Source: Albidovulum aestuarii (GTDB lineage Bacteria; Pseudomonadota; Alphaproteobacteria; Rhodobacterales; Rhodobacteraceae). From it: a stretch of 64,000 nt of DNA. Every line of letters begins with the position of its first letter. Position 1 is the stretch's first letter. Location of the stretch: positions 62,001 through 126,000 of the forward strand of contig NZ_JASBQQ010000006.1 in the NCBI RefSeq assembly GCF_029961185.1. The letters run 5' to 3'. The notes beneath the pieces were generated by a model, which saw only the letters and a program-made list of their open reading frames with translations, was not told the DNA's origin and ran no database searches. This document shows positions 16,506 through 24,808 of this stretch, in pieces. The translations under genes and the position numbers were made by a program.

Positions 16506-16904
16506 GGCCTTGCTCCTTCGGAAAGTCCTGCGGCCTGACCCTGAAGCCCTGCATACCGCGTGACCCGTTTCCTAGCCCGGCCCATCTGCCTTGTCCACTG
16601 CCCGACGTTGGCGTCCGCAGGCTTTCACATATCGGCACCCCCGCCCCGACCGAGTTACGAAACAGGACCGACCCGTCCTACTCCGGCGCATCTTGCAATG
16701 GCTTCTTGTAAGCCTTAAGCGACGGCGTGTAGTCAGCGTAATTTCCAATGGTCCAGTCGAGGATCGCCGTGTCGATAGCCTTTGCGGTACAATGAATTTA
16801 TGACCTGTATGACCCCGGTTGAGCTTTATTTCTCGCTCTACCGCGCCTCCGCCCAGCCGCGAGACCTAGGTGCCGCTCGGCACGATTTGGATTGAAGGCA
16901 TGCC
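16506..16904. other. Intergenic stretch between pseB and the GT2 gene, with a short coding remnant
   Basis: Roughly 400 bases without an intact gene. GC content falls on the right-hand side compared with the pse operons. On the minus strand, positions 16678-16797 read as 39 codons that look protein-like (…DWTIGNYADYTPSLKAYKK…) and end in TAG, but an in-frame TAA precedes them and no start codon lies in the frame. This may be the 3' remnant of a lost gene. The pseBC promoter is presumably here; no clear box can be named. Confidence 0.4.
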
Positions 16905-17789
16905 ATGAAGATCAGCGTGGTTATCACTTGCTACAATAAGGCGAAGTATATCGCGCAGGCGATCCAGTCGGCTTGCGAGCAGGCGGGCGTGCATGAGATT
17001 ATTGTCGTCGATGATTGCTCCACCGACCGCTCCGTCGCCATTGCCAGCGCAATTGGCGGTATTAAGCTCATTCCCAATGCTGCAAACAAAGGAGTGAGCG
17101 CCAGCACCCGGATCGGGGTCGAACATGCCCGGGCCGGTGGCGCCGAATACGTTATCCTACTTGATGGCGACGATGTGCTTGCAGTGGATTCTGTAAGGTA
17201 TTTTTCAAAAGTGATCGAGCAGTCCGGCGTACCCGCCGTTTATTCGTCGGTCGCCCGCGACCGGGTCGATGACATGCGGCTGAAAGCTCAACCCTGTGAC
17301 GTCGATGCTCGCTATCAGGTGGAAAGCGCTCCGCTCGATCTTTACATGAGCCGTCTGAGCCGACCGCTGGCAACCACCGCTTTATGTGCCCACCCTGACC
17401 TGATTGTCCGACATCTGGCTGACGGCGCGCGCGTGCAAGATCATCAGATTGCGTTCTCGATCTGTTACAACGCCGATCGGATCGCAGTCTCGGACGCTGT
17501 CACGCACTACTGTTCCCCCGCGCGTCCTGGCGACAACCTCAGTGAGGATGCGGTTGCAATTCTGACTGCCAGCGTCATCGTTTATGCCAATACCTTCGCG
17601 CTGGTTAAGTGTCACACTCTGTTCAAGTCCTACCAGAAGCGCGCATATACCCGTGGCCTGCGGCTCCGTCACTATGGTGTTCTGCCAATGTCCCTCTCGC
17701 TGATGTTATATGCTTTGACGCCATTCAAGGAGCTACTGCCGGTTCAAGTGCGACATGCTGTTATCATGAAAATCAGCCAATACGTGTGA
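16905..17789 (+). CDS. Family 2 glycosyltransferase
   Basis: 294 residues. GT-A fold of GT2: KISVVITCYNKAKYIAQAI at the N-terminus, IIVVDDCSTDRS (the DD motif binding UDP), NAANKGVSASTRIGVEHA, and ILLDGDDVL as the DxD-type metal site at ~90. The C-terminal ~100 residues are unlike common GT2 extensions and end in a hydrophobic LSLMLYALTPF segment. Base composition is lower in GC than in the pse genes, suggesting separate acquisition. It probably contributes to the same surface glycan. Confidence 0.85.
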   Translation: MKISVVITCYNKAKYIAQAIQSACEQAGVHEIIVVDDCSTDRSVAIASAIGGIKLIPNAANKGVSASTRIGVEHARAGGAEYVILLDGDDVLAVDSVRYFSKVIEQSGVPAVYSSVARDRVDDMRLKAQPCDVDARYQVESAPLDLYMSRLSRPLATTALCAHPDLIVRHLADGARVQDHQIAFSICYNADRIAVSDAVTHYCSPARPGDNLSEDAVAILTASVIVYANTFALVKCHTLFKSYQKRAYTRGLRLRHYGVLPMSLSLMLYALTPFKELLPVQVRHAVIMKISQYV

Positions 17790-18012
17790 ATGGGGCAGTG
17801 GTATCGAGGGCGAAGTCCGTGGGCACCGCAATGCTGGACACCTTTCGTAAGACCCTGTCATCTTAAACACCGGAATGCTATCTCTTCGGTCCGCAAGATC
17901 GGGAGCGATACACTTGACCAAGCCGCGCACATCTCGAGGGAGGTTCCATATCGCGCGCCTGTTGCGGAGAGAAGCTCCTCTCATGGCCATGTCGGGCGCG
18001 CGCGAGGATCTG

Positions 18013-18549
18013 ATGTCAAACCTCCTCGACAAGCGCGTGGCCCTCGTCGGAAATGCGCGGTCGCTGGCCGAGCGTGATGAAGGGGCCGAGATTGACGCCG
18101 CCGATCTGGTGGTCCGTATCAACCGGGCGCCGATGCCCGCCTCGCGGACGCATGGGACACGGACCGACTGGCTGGCGCTTGCAACCTCCATCGGGGCCGA
18201 TGATCTCGACCGTATCAAACCTGACCGCATCCTGTGGATGTCGCACAAGCGCAAACGCCTGCCATGGACGGTCGCCACGTCCGACGGGTTCTACCTGCAC
18301 CCGCTGGCCGACTGGGAATCCCTTCGCGACCGGCTTGGCGCACCGCCGACGACCGGGTTGATGATGATCGACCTGCTTGCATCCAGCGGCCTCGCATCCC
18401 TGCGCCTTCACGGCTTCGACTTCTTCGCCTCGCTCTCGCTGACCGGCTCACGCCGCGCCGATCAGGTGCCGCATGACTTCGCCGCTGAAAAGCGGTTTGC
18501 GGAGGCGCTGATGAACCGCGATCCGCGCGTCACACAGGCGGGGACGTGA
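18013..18549 (+). CDS. GT29/sialyltransferase-like protein
   Basis: 178 residues from ATG 18013 (GAGGA just upstream); in-frame ATGs at 17983 and 17875 would give longer proteins. The N-terminal VALVGNARSL, then GAEIDAADLVVRINRAP resembles the L-sialylmotif of glycosyltransferase family 29, and GLMMIDLLASSGLASLRLHGFDFF parallels the later S-motif region. GT29 enzymes use CMP-sialic acids. Being next to genes that make CMP-pseudaminic acid, a nonulosonic acid relative, it is a strong candidate pseudaminyltransferase. Family resemblance is by motif only; the specific donor is inference. Confidence 0.65.
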   Translation: MSNLLDKRVALVGNARSLAERDEGAEIDAADLVVRINRAPMPASRTHGTRTDWLALATSIGADDLDRIKPDRILWMSHKRKRLPWTVATSDGFYLHPLADWESLRDRLGAPPTTGLMMIDLLASSGLASLRLHGFDFFASLSLTGSRRADQVPHDFAAEKRFAEALMNRDPRVTQAGT

Positions 18550-18656
18550 TACGCCTGCCGCAGCCGCGTTTTTCCTGCGCCGCGCCGCAGCAAGGCCTTT
18601 AACTGAGACGAGCAATAAGCTAAGGGGCCACGTCCTTAACGCAAGGAGACCCCGAG

Positions 18657-19679
18657 ATGGGCTACAGAGTCGTTGTCGCCGGCGCCACGGGGAATGTGGG
18701 CCGCGAAATGCTGAACATCCTCGCCGAGCGGGAATTCCCCGTCGACGAGATCACCGCACTGGCGTCGCGCCGGTCGCTCGGCACCGAAGTTTCGTTCGGC
18801 GACAAGACCGTGAAGACCAAGGACATCGAGGGCTTCGACTTCACCGGCTGGGACATCGCGCTTTTCGCCATCGGCTCGGATGCGACCAAGAAATACGCGC
18901 CCATCGCCGCCTCGCAGGGCTGCGTCGTGATCGATAACTCCTCGCTTTACCGCTACGATCCGGAAATTCCGCTGGTCGTGCCCGAGGTGAACCCCGAGGC
19001 GGTGGAGCAGTACAAAAAGAAGATGATCATCGCCAACCCCAACTGCTCGACCGCGCAGATGGTGGTGGCGCTGAAGCCGCTGCATGACCGGGCGCGGATC
19101 AAGCGCGTCGTGGTGTCGACCTATCAGTCGGTCTCGGGTGCCGGCAAGGAAGGCATCGACGAGCTTTGGGACCAGACCAAGGGCATGTATGTGCCGGGTC
19201 AGGAAGTCGCGCCGAAGAAGTTCACCAAACAGATCGCCTTCAACGTCATTCCGCATATCGACGTCTTCATGGAAGACGGCCAGACCAAGGAAGAATGGAA
19301 GATGGTCGCCGAGACCAAGAAGATCCTCGACAAGACGATCAAGGTCACCGCGACCTGCGTCCGCGTCCCGGTCTTCGTCGGCCATTCCGAGGCGGTGAAC
19401 ATCGAGTTCGAGGACTTCCTCGACGAAGACGAGGCGCGCGACATCCTGCGCGAGGCGCCGGGCGTCATGGTCGTCGACAAGCGCGAGCCGGGCGGCTACG
19501 TGACGCCGGTCGAATGCGTCGGCGACTACGCCACCTTCATCAGCCGCATCCGCCAGGACGGCACGATCGAGAACGGGCTGAACCTCTGGTGCGTGTCGGA
19601 CAACCTGCGCAAGGGCGCGGCGCTGAACGCGGTGCAGATCGCCGAGACCCTGGGCAATCGTTGCCTGAAGAAAGGCTGA
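18657..19679 (+). CDS. asd: Aspartate-semialdehyde dehydrogenase
   Basis: 340 residues, catalysing NADPH-dependent reduction of aspartyl phosphate for lysine, threonine, methionine and cell-wall diaminopimelate synthesis. VVVAGATGNVGREML is the dinucleotide-binding start; the catalytic cysteine is in NPNCSTAQMVVALKPLHD at ~125, and the VPVFVGHSEAVNIEFE segment carries conserved substrate-binding residues. AAGGAG precedes the ATG. Single-gene transcription unit; a 16-bp palindrome follows its stop. Confidence 0.97.
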   Translation: MGYRVVVAGATGNVGREMLNILAEREFPVDEITALASRRSLGTEVSFGDKTVKTKDIEGFDFTGWDIALFAIGSDATKKYAPIAASQGCVVIDNSSLYRYDPEIPLVVPEVNPEAVEQYKKKMIIANPNCSTAQMVVALKPLHDRARIKRVVVSTYQSVSGAGKEGIDELWDQTKGMYVPGQEVAPKKFTKQIAFNVIPHIDVFMEDGQTKEEWKMVAETKKILDKTIKVTATCVRVPVFVGHSEAVNIEFEDFLDEDEARDILREAPGVMVVDKREPGGYVTPVECVGDYATFISRIRQDGTIENGLNLWCVSDNLRKGAALNAVQIAETLGNRCLKKG

Positions 19680-19697
19680 TCCCGAGGCCCACTAGGA

Positions 19698-19713
19698 TGC
19701 GTGTTCACACGCA
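19698..19713. repeat. 16-bp perfect palindrome downstream of asd
   Basis: TGCGTGTTCACACGCA, with 7-bp arms around TC, lies between the convergent asd and LRR genes. No T-run follows on either strand, so it is a weak terminator candidate. It may equally be a protein-binding site or a boundary mark of the AT-richer LRR segment. Confidence 0.5.
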
Positions 19714-19791
19714 ACGTGTAGATTTCTAACTGGCCGGACCCGTCGTTGGCTGGCCAGTATTCGTTTCGAGATAGTCTGTAGCCCGAGATAC

Positions 19792-21513
19792 CTAGTTTTT
19801 GGGTAAGCCCAGGTAGTCCAGAATAGCAACCATCCACCCCATGGACTTGGGAAACTTCTTGGCGAGTCGGCGCAGCGACGGGCTCATTCGGCTCAGAATG
19901 TCGATGGTCCAACCGCCCAGCCAATAGGTCGCTTTCGGGAGTTCCGTTTCCCCTGTCTTTTGCATCCGGGCGGCAAAGGCCTTTGCCTTCACGCCGTTCC
20001 TAGCCTCCGTGAGGGCATTTTCTGATAAGGTCCGGACTACGTCGCGGGTGGAGGCGACCAGTCCCTTTGCCGAAACCTCGCTCATGCCCGGTCCTGTAGC
20101 GGCCGCAACCTCTTCGTGGTATTCGATCTTAATCTCGTCTGAAGCTTCTGGGGCGTCTGCGAGGATCTGATCTATCTCAATGAACGTAGTGCGCTCCTCA
20201 ACGACTAAAGCTGCCGCAGGTTCCGCCATCGCAGCCTCAGCCTGATATTCGAGCCAATCTGGAAACCGGTTGATAAACGTTGAAATGGCGGCTGCAAACC
20301 CTTTCAACTCCGTTTCCGCCCCAGTTGGTAGCGTTTCGACAAAGGCACTGTCGAAGGACAACGCGACAATCCGCTGCCCATGTATGCCAAGGGCGATCTG
20401 GCGGCTTGCATCGTAGTGATCGCCAAGCGCCCGGTCAAATGCCCTAAGGACCGATGGTAAGGGGGCGTAGTTGGCGATATGAAAGCTTTCCCCGAAGCTC
20501 TCGCGAAACTCCTTCAAAACCTTCCAGCCCTGCTCGGCACGAGAAATGGCACCGGTACTGTGCAGTTTCGTGTGGGAGTTAATGAGAACGAGTTTCCCGG
20601 CCGTGATGGTAGTTTCGATCGGTGCGGAGTGTTTAAGGGGCAAGTTGGGCAAGAGCAGGTTCTCCCGCGGCTCGCTTTCATCTGCTTGCCCGATGGGTTG
20701 GTTAGTATCTTTTAGGTATTCTACTAGCCTTTTTGCACGGTCTCTTTCATCGCGAAGCTCAGATATTTCACCGATTTTGGGATCGATCCGGGCAGCAAGA
20801 CAGTTGTCAAATGTAAGTCCGGTGCCGTTTGGGCTGACAGCCAGCCTCCGCAATTTCAGGATCGGTAGCAAGTTAGCAGCGGCAGTATCTCGAAGATCCA
20901 GTTTTGCGATATTTGTCAATTGAGCGAGAGGTCTGATATCCGCTACTGGTGTCTTACTAATGTCTAACTCCTGTAGTGCTCTCAACTCTGAAAGTGGATC
21001 GACGCGATCAATTAGAGTGTTCCTAAGGTTGAGCTTTGTCAATCGCTTAAGAAATAGGAGTGGAGATATGTCGAATACTCGAGTATCTGCTAGATTTAGA
21101 TCATTAAGTTCATGCATCATTGAAAGCGGGTGAAGTTCCGCGACTTTGGTTCCGGCGAGTGAAAGATATTGAAGTCTCGTCAGTCTGGAAATCGCCGACA
21201 GATCATCGATATCTGAGCCGCTGAGATCGAGGTGGGTCAACCAAGTCAAATCAGATAATGCGTTGGATCTCCACAGCCGTGCGTTGCGAATATGAAGATG
21301 AGTTAACTGGCGCATCTCTTTTAGTGGGCTGATGTCGACAGGTAGGTTGTCGAGGTAGAGATGCTTGAGTTTTGTGAGGCCGACTATTTCTTGGGGGAGT
21401 AAATCGAGAAAGCGAAAACTACCTCCACTAAACGAAAGGCTGTCTAAACTCCCCCGCTTTGCCTCAGTGATCAACTTTCTCGCGGCCTGGAAAGCCTCGC
21501 CTGCCGCACTCAT
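19792..21513 (-). CDS. Leucine-rich-repeat protein of unknown function
   Basis: 573 residues, no signal peptide. Residues ~24-240 hold about nine 22-residue leucine-rich repeats of the pattern LTHLDLSGSDIDDLSAISRL, like internalin-type or STAND-associated LRRs. A short EISELRDERDRAKRLVEYLKD linker helix follows, then ~300 residues without a recognised domain, ending in a basic amphipathic or weakly hydrophobic tail (SMGWMVAILDYLGLPKN). GC content and codon use are clearly more AT-rich than the flanking asd and TPR genes, pointing to horizontal transfer. No partner gene is obvious. Protein-protein recognition is likely; anything further is unsupported. Confidence 0.8.
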   Translation of the reverse strand: MSAAGEAFQAARKLITEAKRGSLDSLSFSGGSFRFLDLLPQEIVGLTKLKHLYLDNLPVDISPLKEMRQLTHLHIRNARLWRSNALSDLTWLTHLDLSGSDIDDLSAISRLTRLQYLSLAGTKVAELHPLSMMHELNDLNLADTRVFDISPLLFLKRLTKLNLRNTLIDRVDPLSELRALQELDISKTPVADIRPLAQLTNIAKLDLRDTAAANLLPILKLRRLAVSPNGTGLTFDNCLAARIDPKIGEISELRDERDRAKRLVEYLKDTNQPIGQADESEPRENLLLPNLPLKHSAPIETTITAGKLVLINSHTKLHSTGAISRAEQGWKVLKEFRESFGESFHIANYAPLPSVLRAFDRALGDHYDASRQIALGIHGQRIVALSFDSAFVETLPTGAETELKGFAAAISTFINRFPDWLEYQAEAAMAEPAAALVVEERTTFIEIDQILADAPEASDEIKIEYHEEVAAATGPGMSEVSAKGLVASTRDVVRTLSENALTEARNGVKAKAFAARMQKTGETELPKATYWLGGWTIDILSRMSPSLRRLAKKFPKSMGWMVAILDYLGLPKN

Positions 21514-21614
21514 CCCTGCCTCCGCTTCGACACGCCTTCAAGATGGGGGGACAGTGACGGGCGGGCAAGGGGAATGATGATCTGATCGGCAGGGGCATTG
21601 CCGTGTGTGGAACT

Positions 21615-22073
21615 TCAGCTCTGCCCTTTCGCGTCCAGCGCGGCCCGGAGGTCGATCACCTCGTCGCAGGCTCCACAGATCGCAGCGATCAGTTTCAGGT
21701 TCTGCCGGGCGCGGTCGTAGTCGCCCATTTCCACAAAAAGTTCGCCCTGATATTCCAGCGCGCCGATATGTTTCGGGTTCACCTTCAGCGCGGCATCGTA
21801 GTAGCGTGCGGCCTCGGTCAGACGGTTCATCTTGCGGTTGGAATAGCCCATCAGGTTCAGGGCGTCGGCATTGCGCGGTTCGGTCTTTATGACCCCGGCG
21901 AGCAGTTTCAGCGCCTCGGGGTAGCGGCCGGCATCGACGGCGGCCTGCGCCTCGTTCATTCCGGCAGGGGCGGCCGATCCGGCAGTGTCACTGCTGCCTG
22001 CGGCAAAGGCAGGCGAGCAGGCCAACGCGGCTGCGATGGCGAGCGGTAATAGCGGCAAGCGGTTCAGGATCAT
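21615..22073 (-). CDS. Periplasmic tetratricopeptide-repeat protein
   Basis: 152 residues. An N-terminal Sec signal peptide (LLPLAIAAALACSPAFA) is followed by three TPR units: EAQAAVDAGRYPEALKLLAGV, DALNLMGYSNRKMNRLTEAARYYDAAL and GALEYQGELFVEMGDYDRARQNL. A C-terminal CGACDEVIDLRAAL carries a CxxC. The Cys in the signal peptide is not a clear lipobox. ATG 22073 is chosen because it places the signal peptide at the N-terminus; the open frame runs 19 codons further up. The partner is unknown. Confidence 0.82.
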   Translation of the reverse strand: MILNRLPLLPLAIAAALACSPAFAAGSSDTAGSAAPAGMNEAQAAVDAGRYPEALKLLAGVIKTEPRNADALNLMGYSNRKMNRLTEAARYYDAALKVNPKHIGALEYQGELFVEMGDYDRARQNLKLIAAICGACDEVIDLRAALDAKGQS

Positions 22074-22151
22074 GACGGGGTCTCCTTCTGCCCTTGCCGC
22101 GATCCTAGCACAGACTGGCGCGATGGCCATTCACGATCGGTGGCGCGAGGG

Positions 22152-22568
22152 TCAGGCGGCGGGTGGCGGCGCAAGGCGGGCGCGGCGCGCACCGCTCAGG
22201 TCGCCGGGAAACGCGGCGCCGAATTTCAGCACCAGTCCGGCGGGGCTGTATCCCAGATCCTCGACCCGCAGGATCGCCCGATCGCGGGGCCAGGTGTGTA
22301 CGGCCAGCCCGCCATCCGGTACCCGGCGCAGGACATAGCCGCGTGCCCGCAATCTGCGTTGCAGTTCCAACCAGTCGGAGGATTGGTGAATCTCCCTGCG
22401 GATCACCTCCCGCTCTCCGCCGGCGCGGGTCGGGGCGTCCGACAGAACGATACGCAGCACTGCGTTGAGATAGTCGGATGGCTGACACCCGGCAGCGTCT
22501 GCGGCGCTGCCGAGAGCGGCAAGGACATCGTCGGGAAGATCGAGGGAAACGGAGCGATACTGTGTCAT
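22152..22568 (-). CDS. Ribbon-helix-helix N-terminal protein, hypothetical
   Basis: 138 residues. The first ~45 residues (YRSVSLDLPDDVLAALGSAA, then CQPSDYLNAVLRIVL) look like a ribbon-helix-helix DNA-binding unit. The remainder contains WLELQRRLRARGYVLRRVPDGG and VEDLGYSPAGLVLKFGAAFPG, which resembles the small C-terminal domains of mobilisation/relaxase-associated proteins as I remember them. No relaxase or toxin partner is next to it, so it is an orphan regulator-like gene. The family call is tentative. Confidence 0.6.
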   Translation of the reverse strand: MTQYRSVSLDLPDDVLAALGSAADAAGCQPSDYLNAVLRIVLSDAPTRAGGEREVIRREIHQSSDWLELQRRLRARGYVLRRVPDGGLAVHTWPRDRAILRVEDLGYSPAGLVLKFGAAFPGDLSGARRARLAPPPAA

Positions 22569-22621
22569 ACCGCCAGATTCCGCGAATCTGGTTAACAGAA
22601 GATTGACCGTCTTTCGCGATG

Positions 22622-22933
22622 TCAGAACCGCTCGGCCCTAAGCACTTTGCAATCTGCAAGTGAGACGACGCCAATATGGCGCTCCACGACATTGAAGGCG
22701 GCATCGAGCAGGGCATCGACGCGTTCCGGCCGCACGATGCAGACCACCGCGACCATGCCGCCCGCGACCGAGACCTGACCATCGCGGCTCCACTGGCCCG
22801 ATCGGCCCGATCCGCCAAGAACCGGCAGGACCGTAAAGCCCGTCACACCGGCCTCAACAATAGCGTCGGTCAGGCGGCGTTCGAGAGGCGCCTCGATAAT
22901 GATCTCAACACGTTTGGCGTCATGGGTTTGCAT
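22622..22933 (-). CDS. sbtB: P-II-like regulator of bicarbonate transporter
   Basis: 103 residues with the P-II fold pattern: VEIIIEAPLERRLTDAIVEAG for strand 1-helix 1, a GFTVLPVLGGSGRSGQW T-loop approach and VAVVCIVRPERVDALLDAAF for strand 3-helix 2. It lies 2 bases after the sbtA stop, the defining neighbourhood of SbtB, which senses adenine nucleotides and gates SbtA. The C-terminal redox CGPxGC loop of cyanobacterial SbtB is absent. Confidence 0.8.
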   Translation of the reverse strand: MQTHDAKRVEIIIEAPLERRLTDAIVEAGVTGFTVLPVLGGSGRSGQWSRDGQVSVAGGMVAVVCIVRPERVDALLDAAFNVVERHIGVVSLADCKVLRAERF

Positions 22934-22935
22934 TG

Positions 22936-23919
22936 TCAGCCTCCGGTCACTAATCCGGCGACGGTGACATAAAGCGGAATGCCGAGCGCCAGATTGAAGG
23001 GGAATGTCACGCCAAGCGACAGCGTCAGATAGATCGATGGATTAGCCTCAGGCAGGGCAACCCGCATTGCCGCGGGCACGGCGATGTAGGATGCGGAGGC
23101 GGCGAGCGTCATGAAGAGCGCGGTGCCGCCCGTGGAAAAGCCCAGCATCACGGCGACTGGAAGTGCGATGGCCGCGCCGATCATCGGCATGAGGCCCGCG
23201 AACACGACGGCACCGGCCGAGAGAAGCCCGCGCGACTGTTTCAGTCCGCGTCCCGCGACCAGCCCCATATCGAGAAGAAAAAGGCAGAGCACACCCTTGA
23301 ATGGCGAGACGATGAAGCTTTCGATTTCGGCCATTCCGCGGTCGCCAGTGATGGCGCCGATCAGGAAGGCGCCGATCAACAGCACGATGGAGCCGTTCAA
23401 CAGCACTTCGCGCCACAATTCCGCATCCATCCTCACGCCCGACTCGCTGCGCGCTGCAAGCCAGAGTGCCGCGACGATGGCCGGTGCCTCCATTGCGGCG
23501 GCGACGGCGACCATGTAGCCCTCGTATTCCATTCCACGGCTGGTCAGGATCGCCGTCGCTGAAACAAAGGTGACGATCGAGATCGAACCGTAGTGACCCG
23601 CGACCGCAGCGGCATCGACGCGCGACAGGCGTGTCAGTCCGCGCAGCAGCGCGAAGGCCACGACCGGGATGGCGAAGCTAAGGGCGATCCCTGCAACCAG
23701 GGCAAGGCCAAGCCGTGCATCCAGCCCATGTGCAGCGACGCTGACGCCGCCTTTGAAGCCGATGGCAAACAGCAGGTAGATCGACAGTGCCTTTGCCGCG
23801 GCTTCGGGCACCGAAAGGCTTGATCGCGCCAGCGCGGCAGCAAGGCCAAGTGCAAAGCTCAGGATGATCGGGGACAGCAGGTTCTGTCCCATGACCGAAA
23901 GAATCGCGTCCACCGTCAC
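22936..23919 (-). CDS. sbtA: SbtA-type sodium-dependent bicarbonate transporter
   Basis: 327 residues, about ten transmembrane segments in two inverted halves. SbtA signatures are seen: ILSFALGLAAALARSSLSVPEA near the N-terminus, SIYLLFAIGFKGG, AGHYGSISIVTFVSA in the first half and ASASYIAVPAAMRVALPEANP in the second. The start is probably GTG at 23919. It lies in a minus-strand series carbonic anhydrase-sbtA-sbtB, consistent with bicarbonate import for carboxylation reactions. Confidence 0.9.
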   Translation of the reverse strand: MTVDAILSVMGQNLLSPIILSFALGLAAALARSSLSVPEAAAKALSIYLLFAIGFKGGVSVAAHGLDARLGLALVAGIALSFAIPVVAFALLRGLTRLSRVDAAAVAGHYGSISIVTFVSATAILTSRGMEYEGYMVAVAAAMEAPAIVAALWLAARSESGVRMDAELWREVLLNGSIVLLIGAFLIGAITGDRGMAEIESFIVSPFKGVLCLFLLDMGLVAGRGLKQSRGLLSAGAVVFAGLMPMIGAAIALPVAVMLGFSTGGTALFMTLAASASYIAVPAAMRVALPEANPSIYLTLSLGVTFPFNLALGIPLYVTVAGLVTGG

Positions 23920-23949
23920 CGCCCCATGGCACGTTTGTGCCTAAATAGT

Positions 23950-23963
23950 CGGCCTTTTGGCCG
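23950..23963. repeat. Small inverted repeat between carbonic anhydrase and sbtA
   Basis: CGGCC-TTTT-GGCCG can form a 5-bp stem with a 4-base loop in the 96-base gap. There is no following T-run on the minus strand, so termination is doubtful; partial processing or nothing at all is possible. Confidence 0.3.
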
Positions 23964-24015
23964 AGACAAGAGGACGCCTGCAACAGGACGCTGATTACTG
24001 CCCGGAATACTTGTG

Positions 24016-24663
24016 TCAGATCGCCACGAACCGACCGCTCGCCGGGTCGAACTGTTCCAGCCCGCCTTCGCCGATATCGTTCCAGAGCCCGTGCAGGCTG
24101 ATCTCGCCCGCCTCAACGGCGGAACGGACGAAGGGGAAGGTCATGAGGTTTTCCAGGCTGACCAGAACCGCCTGTTTCTCCAGCGCAGTCAGCCGTTCGG
24201 CTTCGGGCAGATCCTTGATCCGCTCATAGCCCGGGCGCAGGATGTCCATCCAACGACCGACAAAGCTCGTCTTTTCCTCCAGCGCCGGGGCGTGGCCCGA
24301 ACACATGTCATGGCAGCCCTTGACCCCGCCGCAATAGGAATGACCGACGATGATCACATGTGCGACCTTCAGTGCGGTCACCGCGAATTCCAGTGCCGCC
24401 GACGTGCCATGCGCCTCTCCGTCGGGCTCGTAGGGCGGTACCAGATTGGCGACATTGCGGTGGATGAAGAACTCACCCTGATCGGCACCGAAAATCGAGG
24501 TCACATGAACCCGGCTGTCACAGCATGAGATGACCATGGCGCGCGGACGCTGGCCCTCTTCGGCCAGGCGGCGGTACCATGACCGGTTCTCTTCCCAGGT
24601 CGTCGCCTTCCAGCCGTGATAGCGTTGCACCAGGTAGGTGGGCAGCGGTTTCGCGTGATCCAT
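24016..24663 (-). CDS. Beta-class carbonic anhydrase
   Basis: 215 residues, interconverting CO2 and bicarbonate. The zinc ligands and catalytic dyad are in ISCCDSRVHV (Cys, Asp-Arg pair) and VGHSYCGGVKG (His and Cys). HRNVANLVPPYEP is also typical of the class. ATG 24663 has GAGGCGAGGG upstream; the longer open frame adds 27 residues that are not family-like. It is upstream of sbtA in the same orientation, suggesting a common role in inorganic carbon supply. Confidence 0.94.
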   Translation of the reverse strand: MDHAKPLPTYLVQRYHGWKATTWEENRSWYRRLAEEGQRPRAMVISCCDSRVHVTSIFGADQGEFFIHRNVANLVPPYEPDGEAHGTSAALEFAVTALKVAHVIIVGHSYCGGVKGCHDMCSGHAPALEEKTSFVGRWMDILRPGYERIKDLPEAERLTALEKQAVLVSLENLMTFPFVRSAVEAGEISLHGLWNDIGEGGLEQFDPASGRFVAI

Positions 24664-24808
24664 GTCCCTCGCCTCGCAGTTGGTTCCGCCCGACATAGCG
24701 ACCAGACGTATCGAATTCGAGGGGTTTTTTCCGCTGACCATCAAGATTTTCTTGAGAGGTGGCGTCCAGGCTGAACCAGCGCGTGGGGCGTGAAGTGGAG
24801 GGTGAAGG

